In this document: positions 53,090-64,000 of the stretch, piece by piece
How positions within the stretch are numbered: the stretch's first letter is position 1
Layout of the letters: every line of letters begins with the position of its first letter
Source: Globodera rostochiensis
Lineage: Eukaryota > Nematoda > Chromadorea > Rhabditida > Heteroderidae
Direction: 5' to 3'
Assembly (NCBI GenBank): GCA_018350325.1
Contig: JAEVLN010000005.1
Span: 320,142-384,141 of the forward strand
DNA length: 64,000 nucleotides
Notes under the pieces: model-generated
The model's database searches: none
Told to the model about the DNA's origin: nothing
What the model saw: the letters and a program-made list of their open reading frames with translations, nothing else
Translations under genes and position numbers: made by a program

Positions 53090-56000
53090 TTACAAAGTAT
53101 GACCAAAATTTAAAACATTAAAGTTGGGCCCAACAATTCCTTTACCAACATATGGTCTATAACATTTTTGCATGGGGGCAGAAATGACACGTCCTCCTTC
53201 TCTTATATTTGGGCGAAGGAAATTGGGGTATGTGACTATGATTGGTTCATAATCACCGGTGGTAGCATACCGCAGCACGGCATTTTTGAATGTCTCGTAG
53301 CAAAGTCCCTGATTTTGCATGACGTCGAAGTTCAATGTCATTCCTCTGACTTTGAGAACATGCTCAAAATCTGCCTCTTCAGCTCCATTTCGCTTCAGCT
53401 TCAATCCATACTAAAATTTTTACTGTTAAAATTAAAAGGACAATCTCAAAATTTTTTACCTGCTTTGCGCCTCCGCTACAATACTCGAGGATTTCGTGCC
53501 TTTCGTATTCATCTGTAAACTGTCCCAGATGCGGACCAGTTTGTAATGGACAACTGCCGATGGGGTGCGCAAAAATAAGGCTGTCGGTGTCTAGAAAAAA
53601 ATATTTTCAATTTATCGATTGGTCGATTGGCTTACCGGTGTAGAGCAGAGTACAACCAGGCGCTCGCACCACTTTTTGCATAGCCTTAAGCAGCAAAAGG
53701 CGAGCCGCCGAAGTAGTCCATAACGAAATGACTGAAATTGTACAAGCTTGTAAAAGTTTAAAAAATTTATATTTACTAATATTGGAGCAGGCGTGCTCCT
53801 CCACCCACTCCTTCTTGGTTTCGTAGCTGATCAGGATGTGATCAGCGTCTAATTCGTCGATGGAGGTGACGTCAACGGATTTGTTGTCCAAATACTCCCC
53901 AAGAACAACCGGATCATCTGTTATCAGAGTCTGCGACAAACCAAAGTTGCGCAACGAAAATCGGCCCCCTTAAAATTTCAATCAGAAATTTTTAAACAAA
54001 TTTAAACTTACACAAATTGTTTAAGCACAATTTGGCGAGGGACCGTTTTCCTTTGTTCGGCACCATCTGTGCGGCGTCAATGGTGATGCCGAACATATCA
54101 TGACATTCACGGACAAAAGCTTCCTCCAGCTCGGCGTTGCCTTTGATGTTTGCCGAAAAGCCACTTGCCTCAATCTTCTTTGCCATAAACTCTGCGATGT
54201 ACGACTTGAAGAGGGTGTCGTCGGATTCGTTGTACTCCAGCACGCGGAACACTTTGGTGACGCGGTATCCTTCGTCCAGTGCGACATTCAACTCCAATGA
54301 AGTGCAGGTGCTGACCCATCCCCTCTGATTGTCACCATGCTCGCAATGGTAGTTGTCGTCGACGCCGCCTGTTGGGTATTCCTTTGCGCATTTAATGCAC
54401 AAAGGGAAGCACAGTCGTTCTCCAACTTTTACCGGAAGCACAGGCACGTCAATTTTGCGCGGCGGCACAACCCAAACTTTCAACAGTGCTAACGGGTAGG
54501 GGTTGTCAGCGGATGTTGTCCACGCAACATCTTCATTGAGCACGTGGACAGTTGGGTGTCCAACCGGATAACATGTTGTAAAACTGAAAATTTTATTATA
54601 AAAATTTTTTAAAAGATTTAAAAACTCACTTGACGAACGGGTAGAGGGACGTAAAATCGTAGTACGATATTTTCTCCCCTGCCCCCGCTTTGTGGAACAG
54701 CTTCATTGGTCCAGTCCGCCCTCCTGTAAATGCCGCACGGATCTCCAGCGGCCCGTCATCCACATAACCATCAAAAATTTTTCGCATTTCTTTGCTGCGC
54801 TCTAGCATCCGGTGTATTTCGCACTCCCAGAACACGTCCACTCGGGGAATTTGACTGCGCAAAAACTCCAGCCGCTTCTCATCTTTTTCTCGCACCTGAC
54901 CCGCTGTCTTGCCACTCGGTAACATTTGGTTATCCATCGGATAACACTGCTTGCACGCGTGCCAAACACAGCCTTAAAAATTTTGTTTGTCCAAAAAAAA
55001 AATTTTGTTGTCAAACATACCATTGACTTCTATTCCTCTCTGCTCTGTCTCTATCCATCCATCAAGGCTATAGTTGGCAACTCTCTTCTCACCACCAGGC
55101 GAGTGGGCCGTCTGCACTTGCACATCATTTTCCTCCGCGTACCAGCGAAAGAACCGCAACGCCAGCAAGCTCTGGTTTTGGGCGTTGTCGTACCCCCTTT
55201 CCGGTACAATCGCCAAATGCTGCGCTGGGAGATGATTTGTTCGGAAATGCCGCATGCAGGCTCCGGCAATGGTCATTGTCTCTCGGAGAACATCAATCCC
55301 ATTGTGGTTTTGCCGCTCATCGATCCCGTCGATGTAGTCGTTGCGCTTCGACACTTCAAAAAATTCCCTGCGAAAGGCGATCAAAGCCGCCATTAGAATG
55401 TCGACGTCACTTGTACAGTATCTGTATACGAAAAATTGAACTGTTTAAGTTCTAAACATTTTTTCACTTACGACGCCAAAGCTTCGTCTAGATGGAAGGG
55501 CTCGTGTCGGTGTAGTTCGTACCATTGGTCGAACTGCCGCCGCTTCTCTGGCATCATTCCATTGGCCAAGTAGTCATCGGGCGTGGGGAATATTTGTTGT
55601 CCGTAGTTGATTGGGCAGTTGGAAAGATGGGGGAAAAAAGGTTTGTCCTCGACATCGAGCCCAAACTGAGGGACCAGTGCAGCCAGTGATGATGGCATCA
55701 AGTTGAAAGAGTCCCGGAAGATGATGTTTGGGTTTCGACCCCGCTGCTTCCTCACGCGCATTTCGTACATTTTATTCCCCTAAAAATAATTGTTTAAATA
55801 TTAGAGTGGTCCCAATTTTTTGTTTACCCTGCGAAGCATGTCGGGATTGAACCCGATTTTGAACAGCTCTCGGAACACAAGGACCATGTCGAAGCGACCT
55901 CCAAAGTGTGAATAAGCGTAGGTGTCGTACTTTGGCGGCAGCTGGTTGACGAGCCAGTTCACAAAGGCTTCCAATGGATTGTCAGCCACAACCTGTTTGT

Positions 56001-57552
56001 CAATCGGTGTGTCGGTGAAATGCCGCTGGCAAAAGGCAATTGTTCGATGTTGACCGCACACTTGACAGCCTGTTGTTCCGCTGCGCCAATTTCCGTTGTC
56101 AATGCAGTCAGGGCAGGCGACTTTTGCGGAAATAAAGTTGGGTTCATGATTGCGGCGGTCGGGATACTGGGGCGAGACTGAAAGATGTTGCATTGTCTCA
56201 AGATCAAAGGCGACGAGGCGGTAAGGGTCGTTCTCCTTTGGCTCGAGTTGCTGGATGTAGCAGCCGCGTTCAGTGTTGTGATAGTTGTTGCACAACGCAC
56301 AAAATTTTTCGCCACATTTGTGCCCCTAAATTACCGGAAAAAAATAGAATAATTTTTATCAATTAATCTTGAATTTACCACGCGTCCGTTCTTAGTGTTA
56401 TTTGGCACGTCCCAAATTGTGCCACAATCTTTGCACAATTTTGAGCGCTTGCAGAAACCCGACTGGAGGTGATGGTTGTAACAATTGTTGTTCCGAAACT
56501 TTTTGATGCAGCCGTCACATTTTTTAAAAAATCCATCCAGGGGGCTGCAAGGAAATGCAGGACCAGCACGTCCGCAGAGCATACAACGAGCTTTGCATGA
56601 TTTGTTGTGATTGGAGGCTTTGTTGTATGGTCGTTCACACTCAAGGCAATAGGGCTGTCCAAAGAGACCGCCTTGTTTCTGGACTCCGTCAAAGTGCTCA
56701 TTGTTAAAGTATAACAATAGCGGCGTGTCATAAGTGTTGTCGGTATATTTGAAGAGTGGCTGGTATTGCCCAGTTGAGCCAAAAATGAAGACAGCAAAAC
56801 GGTGTTGCTGCTGTGTGTTGTTCCAGTGGTCGACAACGCGTGGCACATAAGTATCCGCGTCGTATGCCTCCAGATTCAGTGGCACGCCCACTTGTTCGAT
56901 TAACTGCCGCGTTTCCTGCTGTAAACGCCCCTGTTGTCCGTGCCGGTTATTCATGTACTCGAAAAACTTCCAACGAGGCCAGTTGCGTGTCTTGGCGACC
57001 ATAGTTGCCTGGAGAGCGTAGAAGAGACAGTAATTGTCATCGGCATTTCGGATCTTAAACTTTACATTTTAATCATTCAAATGTTGACCAAGTGCTAGTT
57101 AACCTTAATTAGGCATTGATCGTGGACTTTATGGTGCACCGCTGCCAACTTTCGTCTTGCGCCCCCTTTGAGGTCAGCAATTCGCTGCTGATCATGCACC
57201 CGAGGTGTGTCGGGTGCATGCCTCGCTCACGGCTGTCCTCTTTTGCCTCTTCTATGCAATACTGGAAGATGCCGGCAAGCAGTGCTTCTGGAACGGCTGG
57301 CACATCCTGGATACTGAAGGCCGACTTAACCTTCACGTAGTTGAATTTTGGAACGTGCTCGAGGCTGCAGTTCAATTTCTTGACGTAGTCCTTGGCATCT
57401 TTTTTAGTTGTTGATGTTGACACGCCATCTCCGCTTTGGACCACACCCGATAATTGATTGATGATAAAACCGCGGGCTGGCTTTTTGGATGACGAAGAAG
57501 GAGCGAGAATTTGGTCAATAGAGAAATTCGAGGGACGTTTGGAGGGGTGCAT
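53090..57552 (-). CDS. Protein-primed family B DNA polymerase, Polinton/Maverick type (one probable frameshift)
   Basis: Eleven exons with consistent phases: 57104-57552, 56379-57059, 55828-56325, 55472-55779, 55021-55421, 54630-54972, 54012-54583, 53777-53968, 53636-53731, 53460-53590 and 53090-53410. All signatures are visible: DNYCLFYAL, paired Cys knots (CLEC, CMLCG, CDGC), exonuclease motifs FDLET, HFGGRFD and YCTSDVDIL, polymerase motif A (YYDFTSLYP), motif B (KLCLNNLWGR) and motif C (YTDTDSLIF, created across a splice junction). The total is about 1,330 residues. In exon 1 the frame shifts at a C run at 57,162-57,166, so the N-terminus is broken or contains a sequence error. It replicates the element's DNA from a protein primer in its relatives. 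No capsid, integrase or ATPase gene was found nearby. Confidence 0.88.
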
Positions 57553-58020
57553 TTTTTTAAATCTATTGAGTGAAAGAACGATTTTAACTTTTTTTTGAAA
57601 AAAATTTTTAAAATGATTGCCGGAAATGGCGAGATGGTAAAGATATGGTAAGAGACAGCTACAGACGGCTGTTCGTCATCAGCTATCGACGGCTGTTCGT
57701 CAATTGTTTAATAATCATATTAAACAATGTTTTATTTATATCATTTTGATTATAATTTCAGAAATGTTTGACAATAATTAAACCCAGCTTGGCCTGACGA
57801 GCAGCGCACTGCCTTTCCATGAAGCACAAGACGACAGGGCACCTAAACGGCTTGGAAATTTACTTTTGAAATGTGAACAACCTTGAAGAGCTAAAAGATT
57901 GCTGCCAGGATAAACAGAGCCAATAAATTGAGCAACTGCCCTGGTTAACAGCAAAAATGCCAACAAAAATAAAATGGCTTGTAAAAATGAGCGGGTATGC
58001 CAATTTGGACAAGTCAGAGA
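57553..58020. other. 5' flank of polymerase gene
   Basis: 57,655-57,700 holds two copies of GACGGCTGTTCGTCA, and 57,700-57,735 a palindromic TGTTTAATAATCATATTAAACA. No inverted partner was found near 45-46 kb, so these are not shown to be element ends. 57,780-57,970 has a weak frame on the minus strand that I do not accept. Confidence 0.3.
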
Positions 58021-61000
58021 AATTTCCTTAACCGTAACTCCTCGTCTTCAAACTTTTATAAACGTTAACCGTCTGTAACTGTTCGACCGAAAAAATCTAA
58101 TAACCGTTAACCGCCCGTAACCGTGCCCTTTGAAAATTTCTAACCGTTAACCGCCCGCGGTTATCCGTGGTTTTCCATCATTTAAAAATAATTATTCAAA
58201 CCAAATTTTTTCCGTTCGTGATGTATCTCTTTATTAAATTAAATAGAAATTAATAAGAAATTTATTAAAATTTGTTTAAAGAATCAGCAAGAAGTAGCTT
58301 CGAAACTTTCCCTTAGGTCAGGTTAAATCGCCTGAATCCATAGTCTAACGCGATTCCTCCCACTCTTTGTACTGCTTAGCAATAATTCTTTTTTCTCGCT
58401 CAAAATATCATCCGCCAACTCGTAACCTTCTGTTTATCATTTTTCTCAACGGTAGTTCGATTTGCTGACCCACGGATTTCCCATATTTATGAATCGATTT
58501 ATATATTTTCAAATATTAAACTTCAAGTTCTAGCACAAGTTGACGGCCTTGCTGAAAAGATTTCTCATCGGTGGGGAAGCGGAATTTCTCAAAGAGCTCC
58601 CGCTTTCTATGCAATATTCTCCCAACATTTGAGCAAATTGCGACTTTTCTACCCCGGAGAGTTGCTGAGGGAAAAATGCTGACAATTTTTAAGACGTCGT
58701 TGCATCATACGGGCGTTTTCTCGACTTGCGTCCTTCAGAATGTGCACTAAATAGATATTTTCAAGATGCTAGAAATTATAAAAGAATTTGATTGATCCGC
58801 TGGGGTATTTTGATACAATGTTTCAATCGTTATTTTTGGAAATAATAAATTCTATTTGTCAATTTGAATAGTCCTCGGCTTCATTGCCCTCTTTGTTGTA
58901 GTACGGCGCAGATATTTCGGGCAATAAGTCTTTTTGCGTCTTGTACAAAAGTTTTGTTTAGTTCTTCTTTTTCTCCAGCATCAAAATTTGCATGATTTCC
59001 TCCTGTGAACTCGTAAGGAACTTTATTTGGCTATTATTTCACCACATCAACATTTAAAAAAAAATTTATTTGCATATTTAGGTAAACATTGGATAATGAT
59101 TGGTATGGACTTAGGTGAATGTGAATAAAAGTGTTCGATATTAGAAAGGCAAATCGTCTTAACAAATTTTCTTCAGCAGCCAAAAAATAACGGATACAAC
59201 CGTTTACCTCGGTTTGAGAGGTCATCACCGTTAACCGACAGTAACTGCCCGTCATCAAAATTTCATAATCGTTAACCGCCCGTAACAACGACCTTCGTTA
59301 AAATTCCATAACCGTTATCTGCGTGTAACCGCCGACAACCGCGCGTAACCGCGGTTAAGAATAACTTTATCCATGCCAGATTTTGCCAATTCGGGAATTT
59401 CACTACCTGAGTACATACTCAAATAACCGGCTACGAAAACTGACTCTTCACAAATTCTGGTACAACCGAGAACTGGGTACAAAAACCTGCGGTTTAAACG
59501 GCCTGAATATTGGGCCAATTTTTTGATTAATTTTAAATGATATTCAATTTATAGCTCACTATGAAAAAGTCTAGCTCATCCATTAAAATCTTTATTTATG
59601 TTTTTATCGGAGTTATTACCACTCTCCTATTGAAATTGTCAAAGCGAACGGAAATTGGTGGCTCGAAAAGGTAATTTGTAAATTTAGGGTGCAACAATTT
59701 CGAAAACAATTGCCTCCATATTATTGAATTTTTGACTAAGTACATTTGCATATCCGTTAAACAATTCACATTTTTAGATATTTACTTCACTTACAAAATA
59801 TTCTGTACGACTTATGCAAAACGTCGGCTGCAGGCACGAATCGAACACACGACCTTCGGTGCTGTGATCACCTCCTCCTTATCCAATGCTGTTATCGTCT
59901 TAGCAAAAACCGAATTCACATTGGCCCTCAAGCTTATGGTTCTTACGATCCCCACATTGGATCTCAAGCCGTCACAAATAGCTGGCCACGCGCTCTTCCT
60001 TACACTCTTTCCCCCACGGCACCTGTCCCTCGACCCAACCTTTCAATTGTATGGCCAATCAGCCGTTGTCGTCGTCGGGCAAAAATCTGATGCTACCAGT
60101 AAGAAATATTTATAAAAATAGCACTGAACTGGATTAAAACCCACCACAATTGGTGCATTGGTCATCTTCGGACAAAGAGACAATTATCAAGAAATTTAAT
60201 TAAATCAAGATTATGAGAAATGATGAACGGACACGAAGAAATTCGAATCCAAACCTCTTAAAGAGGTCGGATCGTTCGATCTCACCATCACAAACAATCG
60301 TTCACCGATAATTAAAGCATCCAAACCGGACTAACCTAAAAACCCCCAAAAGCGCCCCCCCATGCAGTGGCCAATTTCTATGATCTCACCGCCTAAAACC
60401 AAAAATCAAGACCCAAGCCCCAACAATCCCGTTGAATTTCAGACAAAAAAAAAGACTGTTTGAATCAAAGCAAACCCATTGAAGCTTCCCAACCCGTTGA
60501 TTGGCATCCCAAACCCAAAAATAACTTTGCCAAACATTTATTGCGATCCCAATCTTTCAAGCACATTTCGTCCCCTGTAAAAGGTGCTTGGGAAAATGTA
60601 ATCCCCACTTATGTATTTAAGGTTGTTCATGTAAGGATGTGAGTGTTCCGTTGCTTGGAAGTGGACGGTTAAAACGCCTATGGCGGGGGCAAAACATCAT
60701 CCATATACAAGAAGTCAAATTTAACGTCACTTTAGCATCCCTTGGAAGAGCTGCCCACGGGGATTGGGTGAAAATCATGCCTTCGATTCCCACCCGGGAT
60801 TACCATTTTGCCCAGCCATGTATACGGTTATGAATTTCCTTAACCGTAACTCCTCGTCTTCAAACTTTTATAAACGTTAACCGTCTGTAACTGTTCGACC
60901 GAAAAAATCTAATAACCGTTAACCGCCCGTAACCGTGCCCTTTGAAAATTTCTAACCGTTAACCGCCCGCGGTTATCCGTGGTTTTCCATCATTTAAAAA

Positions 61001-64000
61001 TAATTATTCAAACCAAATTTTTTCCGTTCGTGATGTATCTCTTTATTAAATTAAATAGAAATTAATAAGAAATTTATTAAAATTTGTTTAAAGAATCAGC
61101 AAGAAGTAGCTTCGAAACTTTCCCTTAGGTCAGGTTAAATCGCCTGAATCCATAGTCTAACGCGATTCCTCCCACTCTTTGTACTGCTTAGCAATAATTC
61201 TTTTTTCTCGCTCAAAATATCATCCGCCAACTCGTAACCTTCTGTTTATCATTTTTCTCAACGGTAGTTCGATTTGCTGACCCACGGATTTCCCATATTT
61301 ATGAATCGATTTATATATTTTCAAATATTAAACTTCAAGTTCTAGCACAAGTTGACGGCCTTGCTGAAAAGATTTCTCATCGGTGGGGAAGCGGAATTTC
61401 TCAAAGAGCTCCCGCTTTCTATGCAATATTCTCCCAACATTTGAGCAAATTGCGACTTTTCTACCCCGGAGAGTTGCTGAGGGAAAAATGCTGACAATTT
61501 TTAAGACGTCGTTGCATCATACGGGCGTTTTCTCGACTTGCGTCCTTCAGAATGTGCACTAAATAGATATTTTCAAGATGCTAGAAATTATAAAAGAATT
61601 TGATTGATCCGCTGGGGTATTTTGATACAATGTTTCAATCGTTATTTTTGGAAATAATAAATTCTATTTGTCAATTTGAATAGTCCTCGGCTTCATTGCC
61701 CTCTTTGTTGTAGTACGGCGCAGATATTTCGGGCAATAAGTCTTTTTGCGTCTTGTACAAAAGTTTTGTTTAGTTCTTCTTTTTCTCCAGCATCAAAATT
61801 TGCATGATTTCCTCCTGTGAACTCGTAAGGAACTTTATTTGGCTATTATTTCACCACATCAACATTTAAAAAAAAATTTATTTGCATATTTAGGTAAACA
61901 TTGGATAATGATTGGTATGGACTTAGGTGAATGTGAATAAAAGTGTTCGATATTAGAAAGGCAAATCGTCTTAACAAATTTTCTTCAGCAGCCAAAAAAT
62001 AACGGATACAACCGTTTACCTCGGTTTGAGAGGTCATCACCGTTAACCGACAGTAACTGCCCGTCATCAAAATTTCATAATCGTTAACCGCCCGTAACAA
62101 CGACCTTCGTTAAAATTCCATAACCGTTATCTGCGTGTAACCGCCGACAACCGCGCGTAACCGCGGTTAAGAATAACTTTATCCATGCCAGATTTTGCCA
62201 ATTCGGGAATTTCACTACCTGAGTACATACTCAAATAACCGGCTACGAAAACTGACTCTTCACAAATTCTGGTACAACCGAGAACTGGGTACAAAAACCT
62301 GCGGTTTAAACGGCCTGAATATTGGGCCAATTTTTTGATTAATTTTAAATGATATTCAATTTATAGCTCACTATGAAAAAGTCTAGCTCATCCATTAAAA
62401 TCTTTATTTATGTTTTTATCGGAGTTATTACCACTCTCCTATTGAAATTGTCAAAGCGAACGGAAATTGGTGGCTCGAAAAGGTAATTTGTAAATTTAGG
62501 GTGCAACAATTTCGAAAACAATTGCCTCCATATTATTGAATTTTTGACTAAGTACATTTGCATATCCGTTAAACAATTCACATTTTTAGATATTTACTTC
62601 ACTTACAAAATATTCTGTACGACTTATGCAAAACGTCGGCTGCAGGCACGAATCGAACACACGACCTTCGGTGCTGTGATCACCTCCTCCTTATCCAATG
62701 CTGTTATCGTCTTAGCAAAAACCGAATTCACATTGGCCCTCAAGCTTATGGTTCTTACGATCCCCACATTGGATCTCAAGCCGTCACAAATAGCTGGCCA
62801 CGCGCTCTTCCTTACACTCTTTCCCCCACGGCACCTGTCCCTCGACCCAACCTTTCAATTGTATGGCCAATCAGCCGTTGTCGTCGTCGGGCAAAAATCT
62901 GATGCTACCAGTAAGAAATATTTATAAAAATAGCACTGAACTGGATTAAAACCCACCACAATTGGTGCATTGGTCATCTTCGGACAAAGAGACAATTATC
63001 AAGAAATTTAATTAAATCAAGATTATGAGAAATGATGAACGGACACGAAGAAATTCGAATCCAAACCTCTTAAAGAGGTCGGATCGTTCGATCTCACCAT
63101 CACAAACAATCGTTCACCGATAATTAAAGCATCCAAACCGGACTAACCTAAAAACCCCCAAAAGCGCCCCCCCATGCAGTGGCCAATTTCTATGATCTCA
63201 CCGCCTAAAACCAAAAATCAAGACCCAAGCCCCAACAATCCCGTTGAATTTCAGACAAAAAAAAAGACTGTTTGAATCAAAGCAAACCCATTGAAGCTTC
63301 CCAACCCGTTGATTGGCATCCCAAACCCAAAAATAACTTTGCCAAACATTTATTGCGATCCCAATCTTTCAAGCACATTTCGTCCCCTGTAAAAGGTGCT
63401 TGGGAAAATGTAATCCCCACTTATGTATTTAAGGTTGTTCATGTAAGGATGTGAGTGTTCCGTTGCTTGGAAGTGGACGGTTAAAACGCCTATGGCGGGG
63501 GCAAAACATCATCCATATACAAGAAGTCAAATTTAACGTCACTTTAGCATCCCTTGGAAGAGCTGCCCACGGGGATTGGGTGAAAATCATGCCTTCGATT
63601 CCCACCCGGGATTACCATTTTGCCCAGCCATGTATACGGTTATGAATTTCCTTAACCGTAACTCCTCGTCTTCAAACTTTTATAAACGTTAACCGTCTGT
63701 AACTGTTCGACCGAAAAAATCTAATAACCGTTAACCGCCCGTAACCGTGCCCTTTGAAAATTTCTAACCGTTAACCGCCCGCGGTTATCCGTGGTTTTCC
63801 ATCATTTAAAAATAATTATTCAAACCAAATTTTTTCCGTTCGTGATGTATCTCTTTATTAAATTAAATAGAAATTAATAAGAAATTTATTAAAATTTGTT
63901 TAAAGAATCAGCAAGAAGTAGCTTCGAAACTTTCCCTTAGGTCAGGTTAAATCGCCTGAATCCATAGTCTAACGCGATTCCTCCCACTCTTTGTACTGCT
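58021..64000. repeat. 2,812-bp tandem repeat (2.13 units to the window edge)
   Basis: Units span 58,021-60,832 and 60,833-63,644, and a third starts at 63,645 and runs off the window. Every position I compared is identical at an offset of 2,812. Each unit has two clusters of decayed ATAACCGTTAACCGCCCGTA words about 1.2 kb apart (58,028-58,175 and 59,180-59,360). Frames inside the unit are short and none has a recognisable domain. Either very recent tandem amplification or an assembly artefact. Confidence 0.92.
59828..59905 (-). repeat. tRNA-like sequence inside the 2,812-bp unit
   Basis: On the minus strand TGGATAAGGAGGAGG is followed about 35 bp later by GGTCGTGTGTTCGATTCGTG, resembling A and B boxes of a tRNA. 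The acceptor stem does not pair, so this is a tRNA-derived remnant. The identical copy is at 62,640-62,717. Confidence 0.4.

Noticed and set aside
59315..60115. Genes inside the 2,812-bp unit (frames at 59,315-59,518, 59,732-60,115 and 60,460-60,833)
   Set aside because: Short frames without domains, splice-consistent partners or start context; identical repetition adds no independent support.

Overview
The window looks like AT-rich, repeat-laden eukaryotic nuclear DNA, most likely from a nematode. The reasons are spliced genes with very short introns (about 40-60 bp in nearly every gene I could join), an expanded family of small secreted proteins, FLYWCH/MULE transposons and a spliced protein-primed DNA polymerase B. 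A plant-parasitic (tylenchid) nematode is my guess from the effector-like family; no marker gene settles it.

From 0.7 to 44.4 kb the window is dominated by one gene family, named here the tri-HTH secreted family. Eight long copies run at 0.75-1.72, 6.08-7.50, 17.63-18.54, 24.48-25.58 and 28.92-29.83 kb (minus strand) and 37.39-38.34, 41.36-42.34 and 43.53-44.44 kb (plus strand). One copy is truncated (34.4 kb), one is a broken pseudogene (20.6-21.2 kb) and one is a fragment (14.87 kb). Each long copy has a signal peptide, an acidic segment, a variable number of 20-residue repeats, and three helix-turn-helix (HTH) units, the third on its own exon after a phase-1 intron. A divergent seven-exon relative at 10.0-12.0 kb carries four HTH units, each on a separate exon. 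The copies arose partly by segmental duplication: 35.6-38.5 = 39.6-42.5 kb, and 24.0-25.6 = 28.5-29.9 kb. Most copies share an upstream sequence block.

Between these genes lie many mobile elements. They include a MULE with FLYWCH and DDE domains at 30.7-33.0 kb, with an 11-bp target duplication and termini made of tandem units; a deleted MULE-like element at 25.9-26.6 kb; C-run terminal-inverted-repeat elements at 21.9, 35.8 and 39.8 kb; tRNA-like SINEs; minisatellites; and a set of 'word-repeat' elements whose ends are arrays of short near-palindromic words, several of them carrying a related core.

From 46.4 to 57.6 kb the character changes to a gene-dense block of spliced genes: a RING plus chromodomain protein, a two-transmembrane-segment protein, an IAP-like RING protein, a basic protein with a C-terminal cysteine cluster, a stand-alone PAZ-domain protein, and an 11-exon Polinton/Maverick-type DNA polymerase B with all catalytic motifs and one probable frameshift. 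I could not find capsid, integrase, ATPase or protease genes or terminal repeats, so whether this block is one mobile, virus-like element is an open question. It is the best candidate here for an undescribed system.

From 58.0 kb to the end the window is a tandem array of a 2,812-bp unit (two full copies plus the start of a third) with no convincing gene.
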